Source: Avispirillum sp959601495 (lineage in GTDB: Bacteria; Bacillota; Clostridia; Oscillospirales; CAG-272). Taken from it: a DNA stretch of 64,000 bases. Positions 36,015 to 45,112 of the stretch are shown piece after piece; the first letter of the stretch is position 1; the number at the start of each line of letters is the position of its first letter. The stretch is from contig CAUGPT010000009.1 of NCBI GenBank assembly GCA_959601495.1, forward strand, positions 1 through 64,000, given 5' to 3'. Position numbers and translations under genes: made by a program. The notes beneath the pieces were generated by a model. That model saw nothing but the letters and a program-made list of their open reading frames with translations, did not search any database and was not told where the DNA came from.

Positions 36015-36043
36015 TTGACTCCGAGGGAATAATGTGATAATAT
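36015..36043 (+). promoter_or_regulatory. Promoter of the 213-aa conserved protein
   Basis: TTGACT, 17-bp spacer, TAATAT; divergent from the ior promoter. Confidence 0.65.
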
Positions 36044-36076
36044 TAAATAAAAAATCCCACCCTACGGAGGCACACA

Positions 36077-36718
36077 ATGATAACGATAGAGAAAACGAAG
36101 GTCATGAACCTTGAGGCTGCCGTCCGCGGCATGAGAAATCCCATGAACAGCTGGGCAAACAGCGACAGCTACTATAACGAGAACGGCGAATACGTCCTCG
36201 GTGAGGCGGATATAAAGCGCGCGCACGCGCTTTCCGTTTCCGGCAGCGACCACAGAAAATATCTGAGAATGATCTTCGTCTCCGTTGACATAACAGCGCC
36301 TCTGTATTGGTGGAAAGAGTACGACACCTACAAGGTGGGCACGGTGGCAAACTCCTGCTCCACCATGCATAAAATTCATTCAAAGCCTTTCTCCCGCGAG
36401 GATTTCAGCTGCGACAGAATGAGCGACGCGGCTCTTGCGTGCCTTGACGGTGTGATAAGCTGTCTTGAGGGCTTTCGTCTTGAGTATGTCGAAACAAAGG
36501 CGCGCGCCCCCTGGGACGATATGATACAGCTTCTTCCTTCGTCGTATAACCAGAAACGCACCTGCACTCTTAACTACGAGAACCTTATCAACATATACTA
36601 TGCAAGAAGAAACCACAAGCTTCCCGAATGGCATGAGGTGTGCCGCTGGATAGAGGGTCTGCCTTATGCAAAGGAGCTTATTCTTATAAGGAATGAGGAT
36701 AATGACTCAAACAAATGA
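36077..36718 (+). CDS. Conserved protein of unknown function
   Basis: 213 aa, cytosolic. It has strongly patterned blocks that look conserved: AAVRGMRNPMNSWANSDS, SGSDHRKYLRMIFVSVDI, TAPLYWWKEYDTYKVGT and NSCSTMHKI. I recognise the pattern from Firmicute and phage hypothetical proteins but no domain name. The order RM-x(5)-D-x(3)-PLYWW-x(2)-YDTY faintly recalls flavin-dependent thymidylate synthase, but the ThyX RHRxxS motif is missing. GGAGG lies 9 nt before the ATG. Its end overlaps the CDF transporter start. Confidence 0.7.
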   Translation: MITIEKTKVMNLEAAVRGMRNPMNSWANSDSYYNENGEYVLGEADIKRAHALSVSGSDHRKYLRMIFVSVDITAPLYWWKEYDTYKVGTVANSCSTMHKIHSKPFSREDFSCDRMSDAALACLDGVISCLEGFRLEYVETKARAPWDDMIQLLPSSYNQKRTCTLNYENLINIYYARRNHKLPEWHEVCRWIEGLPYAKELILIRNEDNDSNK

Positions 36719-37871
36719 AAATAATGCGCGGCTCGCCGTCGGGCGCCGCGCGGGTATTGTCGGCATTTGCGCAAATGTGCTGCTTTTCGCTTTCAAGCTT
36801 TCGGTGGGGTTGCTCACGTCAAGCGTTGCCATTGTTGCCGATGCCGTAAACAATCTGTCGGACGCGGGCTCATCCGTGTTTGTGCTGGTCGGATATGCCA
36901 TGTCCGGCAAGCCCGCGGATAAAAAGCATCCGTACGGGCACGCGCGTATAGAGTATCTCTGCGGGCTGTTTATATCGGTGATCATCACCGTGCTCGGCAT
37001 AGAGCTGCTCCGCTCCGGAGTGCAGCAGCTGTTTTCCGGCACGGGCGGTGCGCAGTTCGGCAAACTTACGTTTATCGTTATGGGCGTTGCAGTCGCTGTA
37101 AAGCTTATCATGGCGCTGTTTTACCGTTTGTCCGCCAAAAAGATAGACTCTCAGGCACTGCGTGCCTCATCGGTTGACAGCATGGGCGACGCTGCCGCTT
37201 CAATGGCGGTCATGGCGGGCATGCTGCTCAGCAAATACACCGGTCCGCTTACCGATGCGGTCCTGGGCTGCGCGATCGCGGTCTATATTATAGTCATGGG
37301 CATAAAGCTTGTTTATGAGGCGTCGGATACTCTTATCGGCAAAGCGCCGGATGCGGATTTCGTGGCAGGCATTGCCGAAAAAATACGCTCGTACGACGGT
37401 GTTATCGGCATACACGATCTTGTGGTGCACAGCTACGGCGCGGGCCGCTGCTTTGTTTCAGCGCATGTTGAGGTTGACGCCGCGCGCGACATTATGCAGT
37501 CCCACGATCTTGTGGACAATATTGAGGATGATTTTCGCCGTGAGCGCGGCATACAGCTTGTAATACATATGGATCCCGTGCAGTGCTCGGACCCGCGGGT
37601 TAGCGCCGTAAAGGCACAGACGGCGGATATTCTTTCGCAGGTCTCTGCGGAATATTCAAGCCCCGCTTCAATGCACGATTTCCGCGTTGTGTTCGGCGTC
37701 ACGCACTCAAATCTCATATTTGACGTTGCCGTGACAGATGAGTTCCCTCTGAGCGACGAAAAGCTTTGCGAGGTTCTGAATGCAGAGGTGAAGAAGCTTG
37801 ACCCCGCTTACAATGCGGTCATAACCGTTGACAGGGATTACTGCACGGAGCGCTTCGGCAAAAAAATGTAA
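36702..37871 (+). CDS. Cation diffusion facilitator (CDF) metal transporter
   Basis: 389 aa from ATG 36702, overlapping the preceding gene by 17 nt. Six membrane helices; the zinc-site motif DAVNNLSDAGSS in helix 2 and SVDSMGDAAAS in helix 5 give the four ligands; HPYGHARIEY is the family motif between helices 2 and 3. A long C-terminal cytoplasmic domain holds GVIGIHDLVVHSYGAGRCFVSAHVEV. It exports divalent metals (Zn, Mn or Fe) against protons; the metal is not decided. A possible second ATG lies at 36693. Confidence 0.92.
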   Translation: MTQTNENNARLAVGRRAGIVGICANVLLFAFKLSVGLLTSSVAIVADAVNNLSDAGSSVFVLVGYAMSGKPADKKHPYGHARIEYLCGLFISVIITVLGIELLRSGVQQLFSGTGGAQFGKLTFIVMGVAVAVKLIMALFYRLSAKKIDSQALRASSVDSMGDAAASMAVMAGMLLSKYTGPLTDAVLGCAIAVYIIVMGIKLVYEASDTLIGKAPDADFVAGIAEKIRSYDGVIGIHDLVVHSYGAGRCFVSAHVEVDAARDIMQSHDLVDNIEDDFRRERGIQLVIHMDPVQCSDPRVSAVKAQTADILSQVSAEYSSPASMHDFRVVFGVTHSNLIFDVAVTDEFPLSDEKLCEVLNAEVKKLDPAYNAVITVDRDYCTERFGKKM

Positions 37872-37874
37872 CAA

Positions 37875-37919
37875 AACGGCTGCCGACACCTTATAAAGAA
37901 GGAATCGGCAGCCGCTTTT
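37875..37919. terminator. Bidirectional terminator
   Basis: AACGGCTGCCGA pairs with TCGGCAGCCG-type arm across an 18-nt loop; T runs on both strands serve the convergent CDF and thioesterase genes. Confidence 0.75.
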
Positions 37920-37934
37920 GCTTTACGGGGATTT

Positions 37935-38657
37935 TTACAGCTTTTCCGTCAGAATCTCGGCTTCGACGTTCGTCTTTCCGCCTTCGCGGACGGTGCGGAA
38001 AACGTATGCGCCGTCGCCGGTGCGTCCCATATAGACCTTCAGGCTTTCGCCGAGGCGGGCTTCTCCGCAGTAGTTTATGCTGAACTTTATGACCCGCAGG
38101 CCGCGCATGTCGGGGAGGTATCCGCACAGAATATCGCCGTAGCGCGTGTTGTTCATGTGACCGTTTATATCAACGTCCTGATATTCAACCGTGCGCTCAC
38201 CTACAAGTGCGAGAGGCACGTCGGCGGGCAGGCGGAAATGAGATGGCATATCAAGCTCGAGCGGCTCGTCAACACAATAGTTGTTGGGAAAATCGGAAAC
38301 GCGGATAAGTCTGCCGCTTGCGGTATCCAGAAGCGCCCATATGGAGGACGCCTCGGCGATCTTCTTGCCGTCTCGCTCAACGCTGTAGCATCTGTTGAAC
38401 GAAACTCCGGTTGAGTCGCATGCCCATGTGGATGCTTTGATTTTGTCGTGCGCGTACAGCTTGCCGTATATGCTCACGGCAAGGCGCGAGATCACAAAAG
38501 CCTTGCCCTGGGAGTGCAGCTTGTCGTAAGATGGTCCCTCACCTGCCATCTGACAGTGGGCGCAGTCCTGTATATAGCGCAGTATGCCCGTAAGACTGAC
38601 GATATCGTTGATATCGGTGTCGTGAGCATTTACAGTATAGCTTTCAGTCCATTTCAT
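37935..38657 (-). CDS. Acyl-ACP thioesterase
   Basis: 240 aa, two hot-dog halves of the FatA/FatB-like bacterial family. YTVNAHDTDINDIVSLTGILRYIQD opens the first half; DVDINGHMNNTRYGDIL carries the catalytic Asp/Asn/His motif. It frees fatty acids from acyl carrier protein, setting chain length or feeding other lipids. CGGAG precedes the ATG. Divergent from fucI with a shared promoter region. Confidence 0.92.
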   Translation of the reverse strand: MKWTESYTVNAHDTDINDIVSLTGILRYIQDCAHCQMAGEGPSYDKLHSQGKAFVISRLAVSIYGKLYAHDKIKASTWACDSTGVSFNRCYSVERDGKKIAEASSIWALLDTASGRLIRVSDFPNNYCVDEPLELDMPSHFRLPADVPLALVGERTVEYQDVDINGHMNNTRYGDILCGYLPDMRGLRVIKFSINYCGEARLGESLKVYMGRTGDGAYVFRTVREGGKTNVEAEILTEKL

Positions 38658-38687
38658 ATCCGTATCTCCGTTAATTACATTGATTTA

Positions 38688-38716
38688 ATTTTATAATTAT
38701 TGCCCGATTTTTTCAA
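38688..38716 (-). promoter_or_regulatory. Promoter of acyl-ACP thioesterase
   Basis: Minus strand TTGAAA, 17-bp spacer, TAAAAT. Confidence 0.65.
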
Positions 38717-38773
38717 GCCGGAAAGTGTAAATAAAAATTTTTTACCATAACAACAAATTTACCCTTCATATTG

Positions 38774-38802
38774 TTGAACTTGTGTGCAATTTGTGGTAAT
38801 AT
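38774..38802 (+). promoter_or_regulatory. Promoter of fucI
   Basis: TTGAAC, 17-bp spacer, TAATAT, ~40 nt before the fucI ATG. Confidence 0.65.
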
Positions 38803-38842
38803 ATATGTGAAAAATTACTTCTGTGAAAGGAATATTCATATT

Positions 38843-40639
38843 ATGGCTAAAAACAGACTTGTGGGCGAATATCCCGTTATAGGCATACGCCCGACCATTG
38901 ACGGCCGCCGCGGAGCGCTGAAGGTTCGCGAATCCCTTGAGGATCAGACCATGAACATGGCGAAAAGCGCCGCAAAGCTTTTCACCGAAAATCTTCGCTA
39001 TTCAAACGGCGAGCCCGTAAAGGTTGTTATTGCCGACACTACTATCGGCAGAGTGGGCGAGGCTGCGGCATGCGCCGAGAAATTCAAGCGCGAGGGCGTT
39101 GACATCACGCTGACCGTTACTCCCTGCTGGTGCTACGGCGCGGAGACGATGGACATGGACCGCAACACCATTAAAGCCGTATGGGGCTTTAACGGCACTG
39201 AGCGCCCCGGCGCGGTTTATCTTGCATCCGTTCTGGCGACCCACGCGCAGAAGGGCCTGCCCGCTTTCGGCATCTACGGCCACGATGTTCAGAGCGCCGA
39301 CGCTACCGAGATCCCCGAGGACGTTAAGGTAAAGCTTCTGCGTTTCGGCCGCGCGGCAGTAGCCTGCGCAACCATGCGCGGCAAATCCTATCTGCAGATA
39401 GGCTCTATCTGCATGGGTATCGGCGGCTCTATCATAGATTCCGCATTTATCGAGGAATACCTGGGCATGAGAGTTGAATCCGTTGACGAGGTGGAGATCA
39501 TCCGCCGCATGACCGAGGGCATCTACGATCACGACGAGTACGAAAAGGCTCTCAAATGGACGCGCGAAAAGTGCAAAGAGGGCTTTGATAAAAACCCCGC
39601 AGAGCTTCAGCGTGACCGCGCTCATAAGGACAGCGACTGGGAATTTGTCGTCAAGATGATGGTCATCATCAAGGACCTTATGTGCGGAAACAAGAATCTT
39701 CCCGCAGGCGCGGAAGAAGAAATGGTAGGCCACAACGCGCTGGCTGCGGGCTTCCAGGGTCAGCGCCAGTGGACAGACTTCTATCCCAACTGCGACTTCC
39801 CCGAGGCGCTGCTCAATACGTCTTTTGACTGGAACGGCGCAAGAGAGCCCTACGTTCTCGCAACGGAGAACGACGTTCTCAACGGCCTCGGAATGATGTT
39901 CATGAAGCTGCTCACAAACCGTGCGCAGATATTCGCGGACGTTCGTACATACTGGAGCGCCGACGCGGTAAAGGCCGCATCCGGCTACGACATTGAGGGC
40001 AAGGCTCGCGAGGCGGGCGGATTTATCCACCTTATCAACTCCGGCGCGGCTTGCCTTGACGCCTGCGGCGCGGTCAAGGACGAAAACGGCAACGCTGTCA
40101 TGAAGCCCTGGTACGATATGACCGACGCGGACTGTGACGAAATCATGAAGAACGTTACCTGGAACTATGCCGATCTGGGATATTTCAGAGGCGGCGGATT
40201 CTCCAGCCGTTTCTGCACCGACGCGGAAATGCCCGTTACCATGATAAGACTCAACCTTGTAAAGGGTCTCGGACCGATGCTTCAGATAGCGGAGGGCTGG
40301 ACTGTACGCCTGCCCGAGGAGGTCAACGAGATCCTCTGGAAGCGCACTGACTACACATGGCCCAGCACATGGTTCGCTCCCCGCATTACCGGCAAGGGCG
40401 CATTCAAGAGCGCGTATGACGTTATGAACAACTGGGGCGCAAACCACGGTGCAATAAGCTACGGTCATATAGGCGCGGATCTTATTACGATGTGCTCCAT
40501 GCTGCGCATTCCCGTAGCAATGCATAACGTTCCCGAAGAGGATATATTCCGTCCCGCAAGCTTCAACGCATTCGGTATGGATAAAGAGGGTCAGGATTTC
40601 CGCGCATGCGCGGCATACGGACCCATGTACAAAAAATAA
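38843..40639 (+). CDS. fucI: L-fucose isomerase
   Basis: 598 aa from ATG 38843 (GAAAGGA upstream), usual length. Whole-length match to FucI: GEYPVIGIRPTIDGRRGALKVRESLE start, the Mn-site region around GFQGQRQWTDFYPN, and HNVPEEDIFRPASFNAFGMDKEG near the end. It converts L-fucose (and D-arabinose) to L-fuculose. No fucK or fucA is in view, but a GH31 glycosidase lies 800 bp downstream, so a role in host- or plant-glycan use is likely. Very well expressed-type codon use. Confidence 0.96.
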   Translation: MAKNRLVGEYPVIGIRPTIDGRRGALKVRESLEDQTMNMAKSAAKLFTENLRYSNGEPVKVVIADTTIGRVGEAAACAEKFKREGVDITLTVTPCWCYGAETMDMDRNTIKAVWGFNGTERPGAVYLASVLATHAQKGLPAFGIYGHDVQSADATEIPEDVKVKLLRFGRAAVACATMRGKSYLQIGSICMGIGGSIIDSAFIEEYLGMRVESVDEVEIIRRMTEGIYDHDEYEKALKWTREKCKEGFDKNPAELQRDRAHKDSDWEFVVKMMVIIKDLMCGNKNLPAGAEEEMVGHNALAAGFQGQRQWTDFYPNCDFPEALLNTSFDWNGAREPYVLATENDVLNGLGMMFMKLLTNRAQIFADVRTYWSADAVKAASGYDIEGKAREAGGFIHLINSGAACLDACGAVKDENGNAVMKPWYDMTDADCDEIMKNVTWNYADLGYFRGGGFSSRFCTDAEMPVTMIRLNLVKGLGPMLQIAEGWTVRLPEEVNEILWKRTDYTWPSTWFAPRITGKGAFKSAYDVMNNWGANHGAISYGHIGADLITMCSMLRIPVAMHNVPEEDIFRPASFNAFGMDKEGQDFRACAAYGPMYKK

Positions 40640-40662
40640 TTTGCACATGCAGATATAGTGAT

Positions 40663-40691
40663 AAGCGCGGAGCAGATGCTCCGCGCTTTTT
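40663..40691 (+). terminator. Terminator of fucI
   Basis: 11-bp stem AAGCGCGGAGC, loop AGAT, six T. Confidence 0.9.
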
Positions 40692-40750
40692 TCGAAGCTT
40701 CGGATAGTCGGATAGCTGACGGGTCATTTGCCGCGCCGCCGCCCGCGCCG

Positions 40751-40945
40751 GATTTCGGCTTTTCGAAATCGGAAAAGCATTTCAAACTTTGCGGTCAGCT
40801 TGCCGAACGGTAGTGAGAAGGACGTGAAGGGACTGCTTTTCCGTAAGCGGCAGACGGTTGAATTTCGCCTTTTTGATATTGACAAAGCATTTCAAACTTT
40901 GTCGTCAGCTTACCGAACTTGAGTAAAAGATGTGAGGGGGCTACT
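40751..40945. repeat. Two diverged direct repeats, period ~110 bp
   Basis: 40774-40808 and 40884-40918 share 32 of 35 bases around AAAGCATTTCAAACTTTG and GTCAGCTT-CCGAAC; weaker similarity (ATTTCG-CTTTT before, GTGA-GGG-CT after) extends each copy to ~85 bp. Confidence 0.7.
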
Positions 40946-40969
40946 GTCCCGGCAGTAGCCGCCCTCACA
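40931..40969. other. Long hairpin 1 of the repeat region
   Basis: TGTGAGGG and GGCTACTG pair with CAGTAGCC and CCCTCACA across loop TCCCGG, with one bulged G: 16 bp. Confidence 0.7.
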
Positions 40970-40982
40970 CTCCCCCGACCGG

Positions 40983-41025
40983 CTCAAGAGAAAGGAAAAG
41001 ACGGACTCTTTTCCTCTCTCTTGAG
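40983..41025. other. Long hairpin 2 of the repeat region
   Basis: A 19-bp purine/pyrimidine stem (CTCAAGAGAAAGGAAAAGA arm) with one mismatch and loop CGGAC. GAATCTCTC at its end can alternatively pair with GAGAGATTC near 41089. Confidence 0.7.
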
Positions 41026-41304
41026 AATCTCTCACCTTATCTTGATTGTGTTCGTGAGCTGAAAGGCAAAGCAAGTGCTCCAAGCCCGAGAGATTCGACG
41101 AATTGACTTTAGCGCAGTTTATAGACACAATTATAGTTTTTCTTGCGGAAATGGAAAATGCCGCCCCCATAGACAGCAAAAGCAAGCTCGAAGAGACGAG
41201 CTTGCTTCGATTCGTTTCGCGGTATATATTTTGAACTCTTGGCTTATAGTTTCAAAATTTCGGAGGAAAGATTGCAAGAACAGTTTTCACCAAAAACATA
41301 AAAC

Positions 41305-41329
41305 AAGGCTGCCGTCGGCAGCCTTTCTT
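41305..41329 (+). terminator. Terminator-like hairpin, no gene upstream
   Basis: 9-bp stem AAGGCTGCC/GGCAGCCTT followed by TCTT. No coding gene precedes it on the plus strand since fucI. Confidence 0.45.
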
Positions 41330-41442
41330 ACTATCTATGCTTGATAGTCTGAAACCTATGCAGTTTGGTTTTTTCGGGTTCTTAGGGCACTTTTTTGGGG
41401 GAAAAGTGCCCTAAGTGGGGTATGGGGCGGAGCCCCATGTAT

Positions 41443-43713
41443 TCAGAACCGAATTTCGTAGCTTACGTCGCCGTTTTCGTGCGCGGACCTGTCAACGTCA
41501 AAGTACGTATATCCGTCGGAAACGGTGAATGCAACGTCGGCATCGCCGAGCTTTACGCTTACAGCCTCGCCGAATACCTTTACGTCAAAGTCGGTAACTT
41601 CGCCCATTGCCGGAATGTCGGGATCTGACATAAGAGAAGCCTCAGTCTTTTCGCGTCCGTCAAAGCTGCCTTCTCTGCGGCAGACAGTGAGTGTGCAGGA
41701 GGACTTTCCGTCGCCGGAAATTCTCATGCGGGTAGTCGCCATTTTACCGTCGCGGTAGTCGTAGGTGTAGCCGTCGTCCTCATAAAGAGTAAACTCACCG
41801 TCGGCACCGGGATAAACGTTTATGTGATACTTTTCGGGGATCTCTTTTTCAATGTACTTCTGATAGTCCATTGTGCAGAAAACGCTGCCCGCCTTTACCA
41901 TAAGCGCGCCGCCGCGTCCCTCGGGCACCTTGTAGTCTATGACCTTGCCGCCCTCGTAAACGTCGCCCGTAAAGAAGTCTACCCAAGTGTCTCCCGCGGG
42001 CAGGGTCAGCTTTGTATCAAACACGGAAACAAGGAAGCTGTCGCCGAACATGTACGCGTTTGCGACATCGTCGTATTCGGGATGATCGGGGTACATAAGC
42101 GAAAGCGCGCGCGCCATGGGCAGAGCACACTCGGAAGCTTTGTGCGCCATTGAGTATATGTAGGGGAACAGGCTGTTTCTCAGGTGCGAATAGTAGCGGA
42201 TGCACTCGCAAAGCTCGTCTCTGAGGAACCAGGGCTGCTGCCAGTTGCGCCAGCCGAGCTGCTGGGTCCAGGGAGAGAGAAATCCGTAGTGGATACCCTC
42301 TTTTGTAACGACTTCCATGTCGCAGGTCACGTTGGAGTGACCGGAGAGACCGAAGTTCAGCATTGCGATAACGGTGTCAAATCCGCCGCCGGTGTCGCCC
42401 GCCCAGGATGCTGCGTAACGCTGTGTACCGGAGTATACGCAGGGAGTGTAGATAACGGCGCGGCGGCCGGTATGGTTGTTGAAGCCCTCCTGCATCTGCT
42501 TTACGTAGATGACGGGATAAACATTGTGTACTTCGTCATCGAAATACTTGCCGCCCCAGAGCCTGTCGGGATGATCGTTTGTTTGGAAAGCGCCGTCAAG
42601 CTTGAAGGCGGAAGCGCCGTTGTCGCAGAATTTTTTCAGATGGTCGAACCACGGTACATCGCGCACGGTGATGCCGTCCATGTATTCGGGGCACGCAAGG
42701 TGGGGGTCGAGAATTGAAGCGCCCTCAAAAGTGTACTCCTTGCCGAACTCCTTTGCTCTTTCGCCGCACTGACGCTCTTCTTCAAACAGAAGGTCGTAGT
42801 CCTGGCAGAGCCACAGGCTGAACTTGAAGCCCATCTCGCGCAGATTGTAGAAGAATGTGTCATATCCGCTGTAATTCTCGGGCATCCAGTCGGGGAAGAA
42901 GAAGCGGTCGCGGCTCCATGTCTTGTAAATGGAGCGGTCGTAGTGATTTGTCATCCACTGAGGCTCAAGTCCCACCATGTCGCAGGATATGTCCTCGCGG
43001 CGGAAGTTGAGACAGTCATACAGCATTTCTCTTGCGTTGGTCTGCTCGTTGAGAACAAAGGTGTAGCCGTATGCGAATTTAGGCATCAGTATGGGGTTGC
43101 CCGCGATCTTGCCCTGAAGCATAAGTATATCGGTGAGCTTTCCGCTTTCGGGGATGAACAGATAAAAGTCTATCTGACCCTTGTGAGAGGCTATTACAAG
43201 ATTGTTGGCATCCGCGGCGCCGCAGTCAAATGTAGAGGCGTAGGTGCAGTTCAGCAGAAGTCCCCAGCCGTTGGAGGACATGATAAAGGGCATGGGACCG
43301 TACGACGCAATGTTTCTTATATCAAGGCGCGCAACGGAACCGCGGCGGGCAATGCTTTTTCTGGATTCGTCACCGAGACCGAAAAGGCGCTCGTCCTTTG
43401 CGAGGGAGACCTTTAGCGTAAAGCCGCGGCTTTTGTAGGGCTTGCCCTCATAGCCGTCAAAAGAGATGTGTACGGGCGCCCTCGTGCCGGAAACGTCAAG
43501 TCCGCCGTCTGCGGGAGAAAGCTTTGCCGCACCGAGGGCAAGGCTCTCGCCGTCAAAAGCGGCATCGGCAGCTTCTCCGCTTTCTCTCAGTATGTTGTAG
43601 CGGGAGAGAAGACTTTCCTCAAATTCTCCGTTGTGGCTGACTCTGACGCGGAAAATGCCTTTTTCTACGGCGCGAAGCTCAACTTCGGCGCCATTGGTTT
43701 TAACTGTGTACAT
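41443..43713 (-). CDS. Glycoside hydrolase family 31
   Basis: 756 aa without signal peptide, so cytosolic. GH31 blocks: the nucleophile Asp in GASAFKLDGAFQ, the acid/base Asp in SWAGDTGGGF, plus MVGLEPQWM and the GFL-type FLSPWTQQLGWRNWQQPW region. Family members cleave alpha-glucosides, alpha-xylosides or alpha-galactosides or transfer them; the substrate cannot be fixed. The nearest AAGGAG is ~28 nt before the ATG, so the start is slightly uncertain. It is last of a minus-strand group beginning at 46299, behind the TSCPD gene. Confidence 0.92.
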   Translation of the reverse strand: MYTVKTNGAEVELRAVEKGIFRVRVSHNGEFEESLLSRYNILRESGEAADAAFDGESLALGAAKLSPADGGLDVSGTRAPVHISFDGYEGKPYKSRGFTLKVSLAKDERLFGLGDESRKSIARRGSVARLDIRNIASYGPMPFIMSSNGWGLLLNCTYASTFDCGAADANNLVIASHKGQIDFYLFIPESGKLTDILMLQGKIAGNPILMPKFAYGYTFVLNEQTNAREMLYDCLNFRREDISCDMVGLEPQWMTNHYDRSIYKTWSRDRFFFPDWMPENYSGYDTFFYNLREMGFKFSLWLCQDYDLLFEEERQCGERAKEFGKEYTFEGASILDPHLACPEYMDGITVRDVPWFDHLKKFCDNGASAFKLDGAFQTNDHPDRLWGGKYFDDEVHNVYPVIYVKQMQEGFNNHTGRRAVIYTPCVYSGTQRYAASWAGDTGGGFDTVIAMLNFGLSGHSNVTCDMEVVTKEGIHYGFLSPWTQQLGWRNWQQPWFLRDELCECIRYYSHLRNSLFPYIYSMAHKASECALPMARALSLMYPDHPEYDDVANAYMFGDSFLVSVFDTKLTLPAGDTWVDFFTGDVYEGGKVIDYKVPEGRGGALMVKAGSVFCTMDYQKYIEKEIPEKYHINVYPGADGEFTLYEDDGYTYDYRDGKMATTRMRISGDGKSSCTLTVCRREGSFDGREKTEASLMSDPDIPAMGEVTDFDVKVFGEAVSVKLGDADVAFTVSDGYTYFDVDRSAHENGDVSYEIRF

Positions 43714-43799
43714 AGGGTTATATGGGGCTTGTGCCCTGCTCCTTAAAAAATATCTTTCGTGTTGTGCGCCCGCTCGCGCAGGGCGAAATTATCACGGGC

Positions 43800-44066
43800 T
43801 TATTGCCCGCTTGCTTTGCCGTCACCAAGCGCCTGTTCGATCGCCCGCGAAAACTGATCCGCGCAGGAGGTGTTTTTCATGCCGCAGGTGTTTCCGCGCA
43901 GAATATCGGCGACGCGGCGCGCGTCCTCGCCCTCCACAAGCTTTGATATTGCTTTCAGATTGCCGTTGCAGCCGTTTTTGAAGCTGACGTTGTGAATTTT
44001 GCCGTCTTCGATCTCAAAGTTGATCTCGGAAGCGCAGGTTCCTCTTGTTTTGTACGTATATTTCAT
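43800..44066 (-). CDS. TSCPD-domain protein (TIGR03905-type)
   Basis: 88 aa. Four conserved cysteines (TCASEI, NGCNGN, NTCGMKNTSCADQF) and the TSCPD-like end; such short stand-alone proteins resemble the C-terminal zinc module of ribonucleotide reductases. Function unknown. AAAGG precedes the ATG. 18 nt behind the DUF4097 gene and likely co-transcribed. Confidence 0.88.
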   Translation of the reverse strand: MKYTYKTRGTCASEINFEIEDGKIHNVSFKNGCNGNLKAISKLVEGEDARRVADILRGNTCGMKNTSCADQFSRAIEQALGDGKASGQ

Positions 44067-44083
44067 TTTGCCGTACCTTTCCT

Positions 44084-45112
44084 TTATGATTTTTTGTCCG
44101 CGTTGTCCTCTCCTGCAAACGGGTCGGGCTCCGAGGGATGAAGTTCGATGGCTACCGCCAGGTCGTCGGCTTTTATTTTCAGATACGATTTTTTTACGCT
44201 GTTTTCGCCTTCGCCGACAGCGCTGCTCTCTCCGGCGCTGTGCTTGTCTTTGTCTGGCGTCTCCTCACCGTACTTGTAAGGATTTTGGGAGGAGACCTCA
44301 TATGAGTCGCCGTTTACGGTGAGCTTTGAAGATGTTGCTATTTCAACGCTGCAGCCGATGTTGCCGAGAGGGGTGTAGTCGATGTTTGCGCTGCCGCCGG
44401 TCACTTCAATGTCGCAGAACCGCGCGCGAAGCGCAGACGCTTTTATCTCGGCTTTCGGCGCGGAGATGCGCAGTACGCTTACTTCCGTATTGTCCATGTT
44501 TATTTTGACGGGTGATGCGGTGGTTTCGGACTGGATATTCAGCGTGCAGTCTGCGGAAAGCTCCGAAATGCTGACGCTGCCGCTGCCTATCCTTATATTG
44601 AATTCCGAATCGGCGGAAACGCCGCTCAGTGTTATGTTTCCGGATTCGGAGAAAAGATCGAAACTTTTGACCTTCTCAACGGAGTCGAGATAAACGTTTA
44701 TGACCTTATCGCCCTTGCCCGTGCCGGGAAAGAGAAAATACCTAAGCCCCTTGAAGCTGAAGCCGCTTTCCCAAAGGCCTGAAACGGATGAGAAATCCGG
44801 CGACTGGTTAAAGGTTATCATGGCGCTGTTGCTCGTAAATGAGTACAGACTTTCGTTGAAGTTCAGTATCTCCATGTAGGGCCTGTCAGAGCCGCCGATT
44901 ATGTTTATGTCGGCATCGTCTACGGAGAGCTTTATTTTATCAAGCTCGGCGGCACCGAAAAATTCTGTATAGCCCTTGCCGTTGTCAAGGCTGCCCGCAA
45001 GTATCCGCTCTCCGCTGCGCAGGCTTACAAAGTATCCCACGAGGCAGACAAGCACGCCGAGGGCAGTCATTATGCCCGCAACGATGAGAAAAAGCTTTGA
45101 TTTTCTTTTCAC
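44084..45112 (-). CDS. DUF4097-type membrane-anchored beta-helix protein
   Basis: 342 aa from a GTG (45112) whose GTGA overlaps the stop of the preceding gene; another GTG at 45124 is directly at the ribosome site. One N-terminal membrane helix (FLIVAGIMTALGVLVCLVGYFV), then repeated beta-strands (DLFSESGNITLSGVSADSEF, NIRIGSGSVSISEL) of the DUF4097/putative adhesin fold facing outside. Such genes commonly pair with a HAAS/DUF1700 protein, as here; the pair is thought to act in envelope or stress sensing. Confidence 0.82.
   Translation of the reverse strand: MKRKSKLFLIVAGIMTALGVLVCLVGYFVSLRSGERILAGSLDNGKGYTEFFGAAELDKIKLSVDDADINIIGGSDRPYMEILNFNESLYSFTSNSAMITFNQSPDFSSVSGLWESGFSFKGLRYFLFPGTGKGDKVINVYLDSVEKVKSFDLFSESGNITLSGVSADSEFNIRIGSGSVSISELSADCTLNIQSETTASPVKINMDNTEVSVLRISAPKAEIKASALRARFCDIEVTGGSANIDYTPLGNIGCSVEIATSSKLTVNGDSYEVSSQNPYKYGEETPDKDKHSAGESSAVGEGENSVKKSYLKIKADDLAVAIELHPSEPDPFAGEDNADKKS

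Larger units (their letters stand above)
40692..41442. other. 750-bp region of repeats and hairpins without a gene
   Basis: Short open frames on both strands have no ribosome sites and I reject them. The region holds a diverged direct repeat (40751/40861), strong hairpins at 40931-40969, 40983-41025 and 41181-41206, a terminator-like hairpin at 41305-41329, a CTTAGGGCAC inverted repeat (41381-41415) and a small GGGGC-GGA-GCCCC hairpin directly behind the GH31 stop. No promoter stands out. Confidence 0.6.

Noticed and set aside
39002..40648. 548-aa open frame on the minus strand
   Set aside because: Antisense of fucI; long only because of the codon bias of that gene.
40910..41185. 91-aa minus-strand frame in the repeat region
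   Set aside because: No ribosome site, passes through both long hairpins; sequence character follows the repeat.
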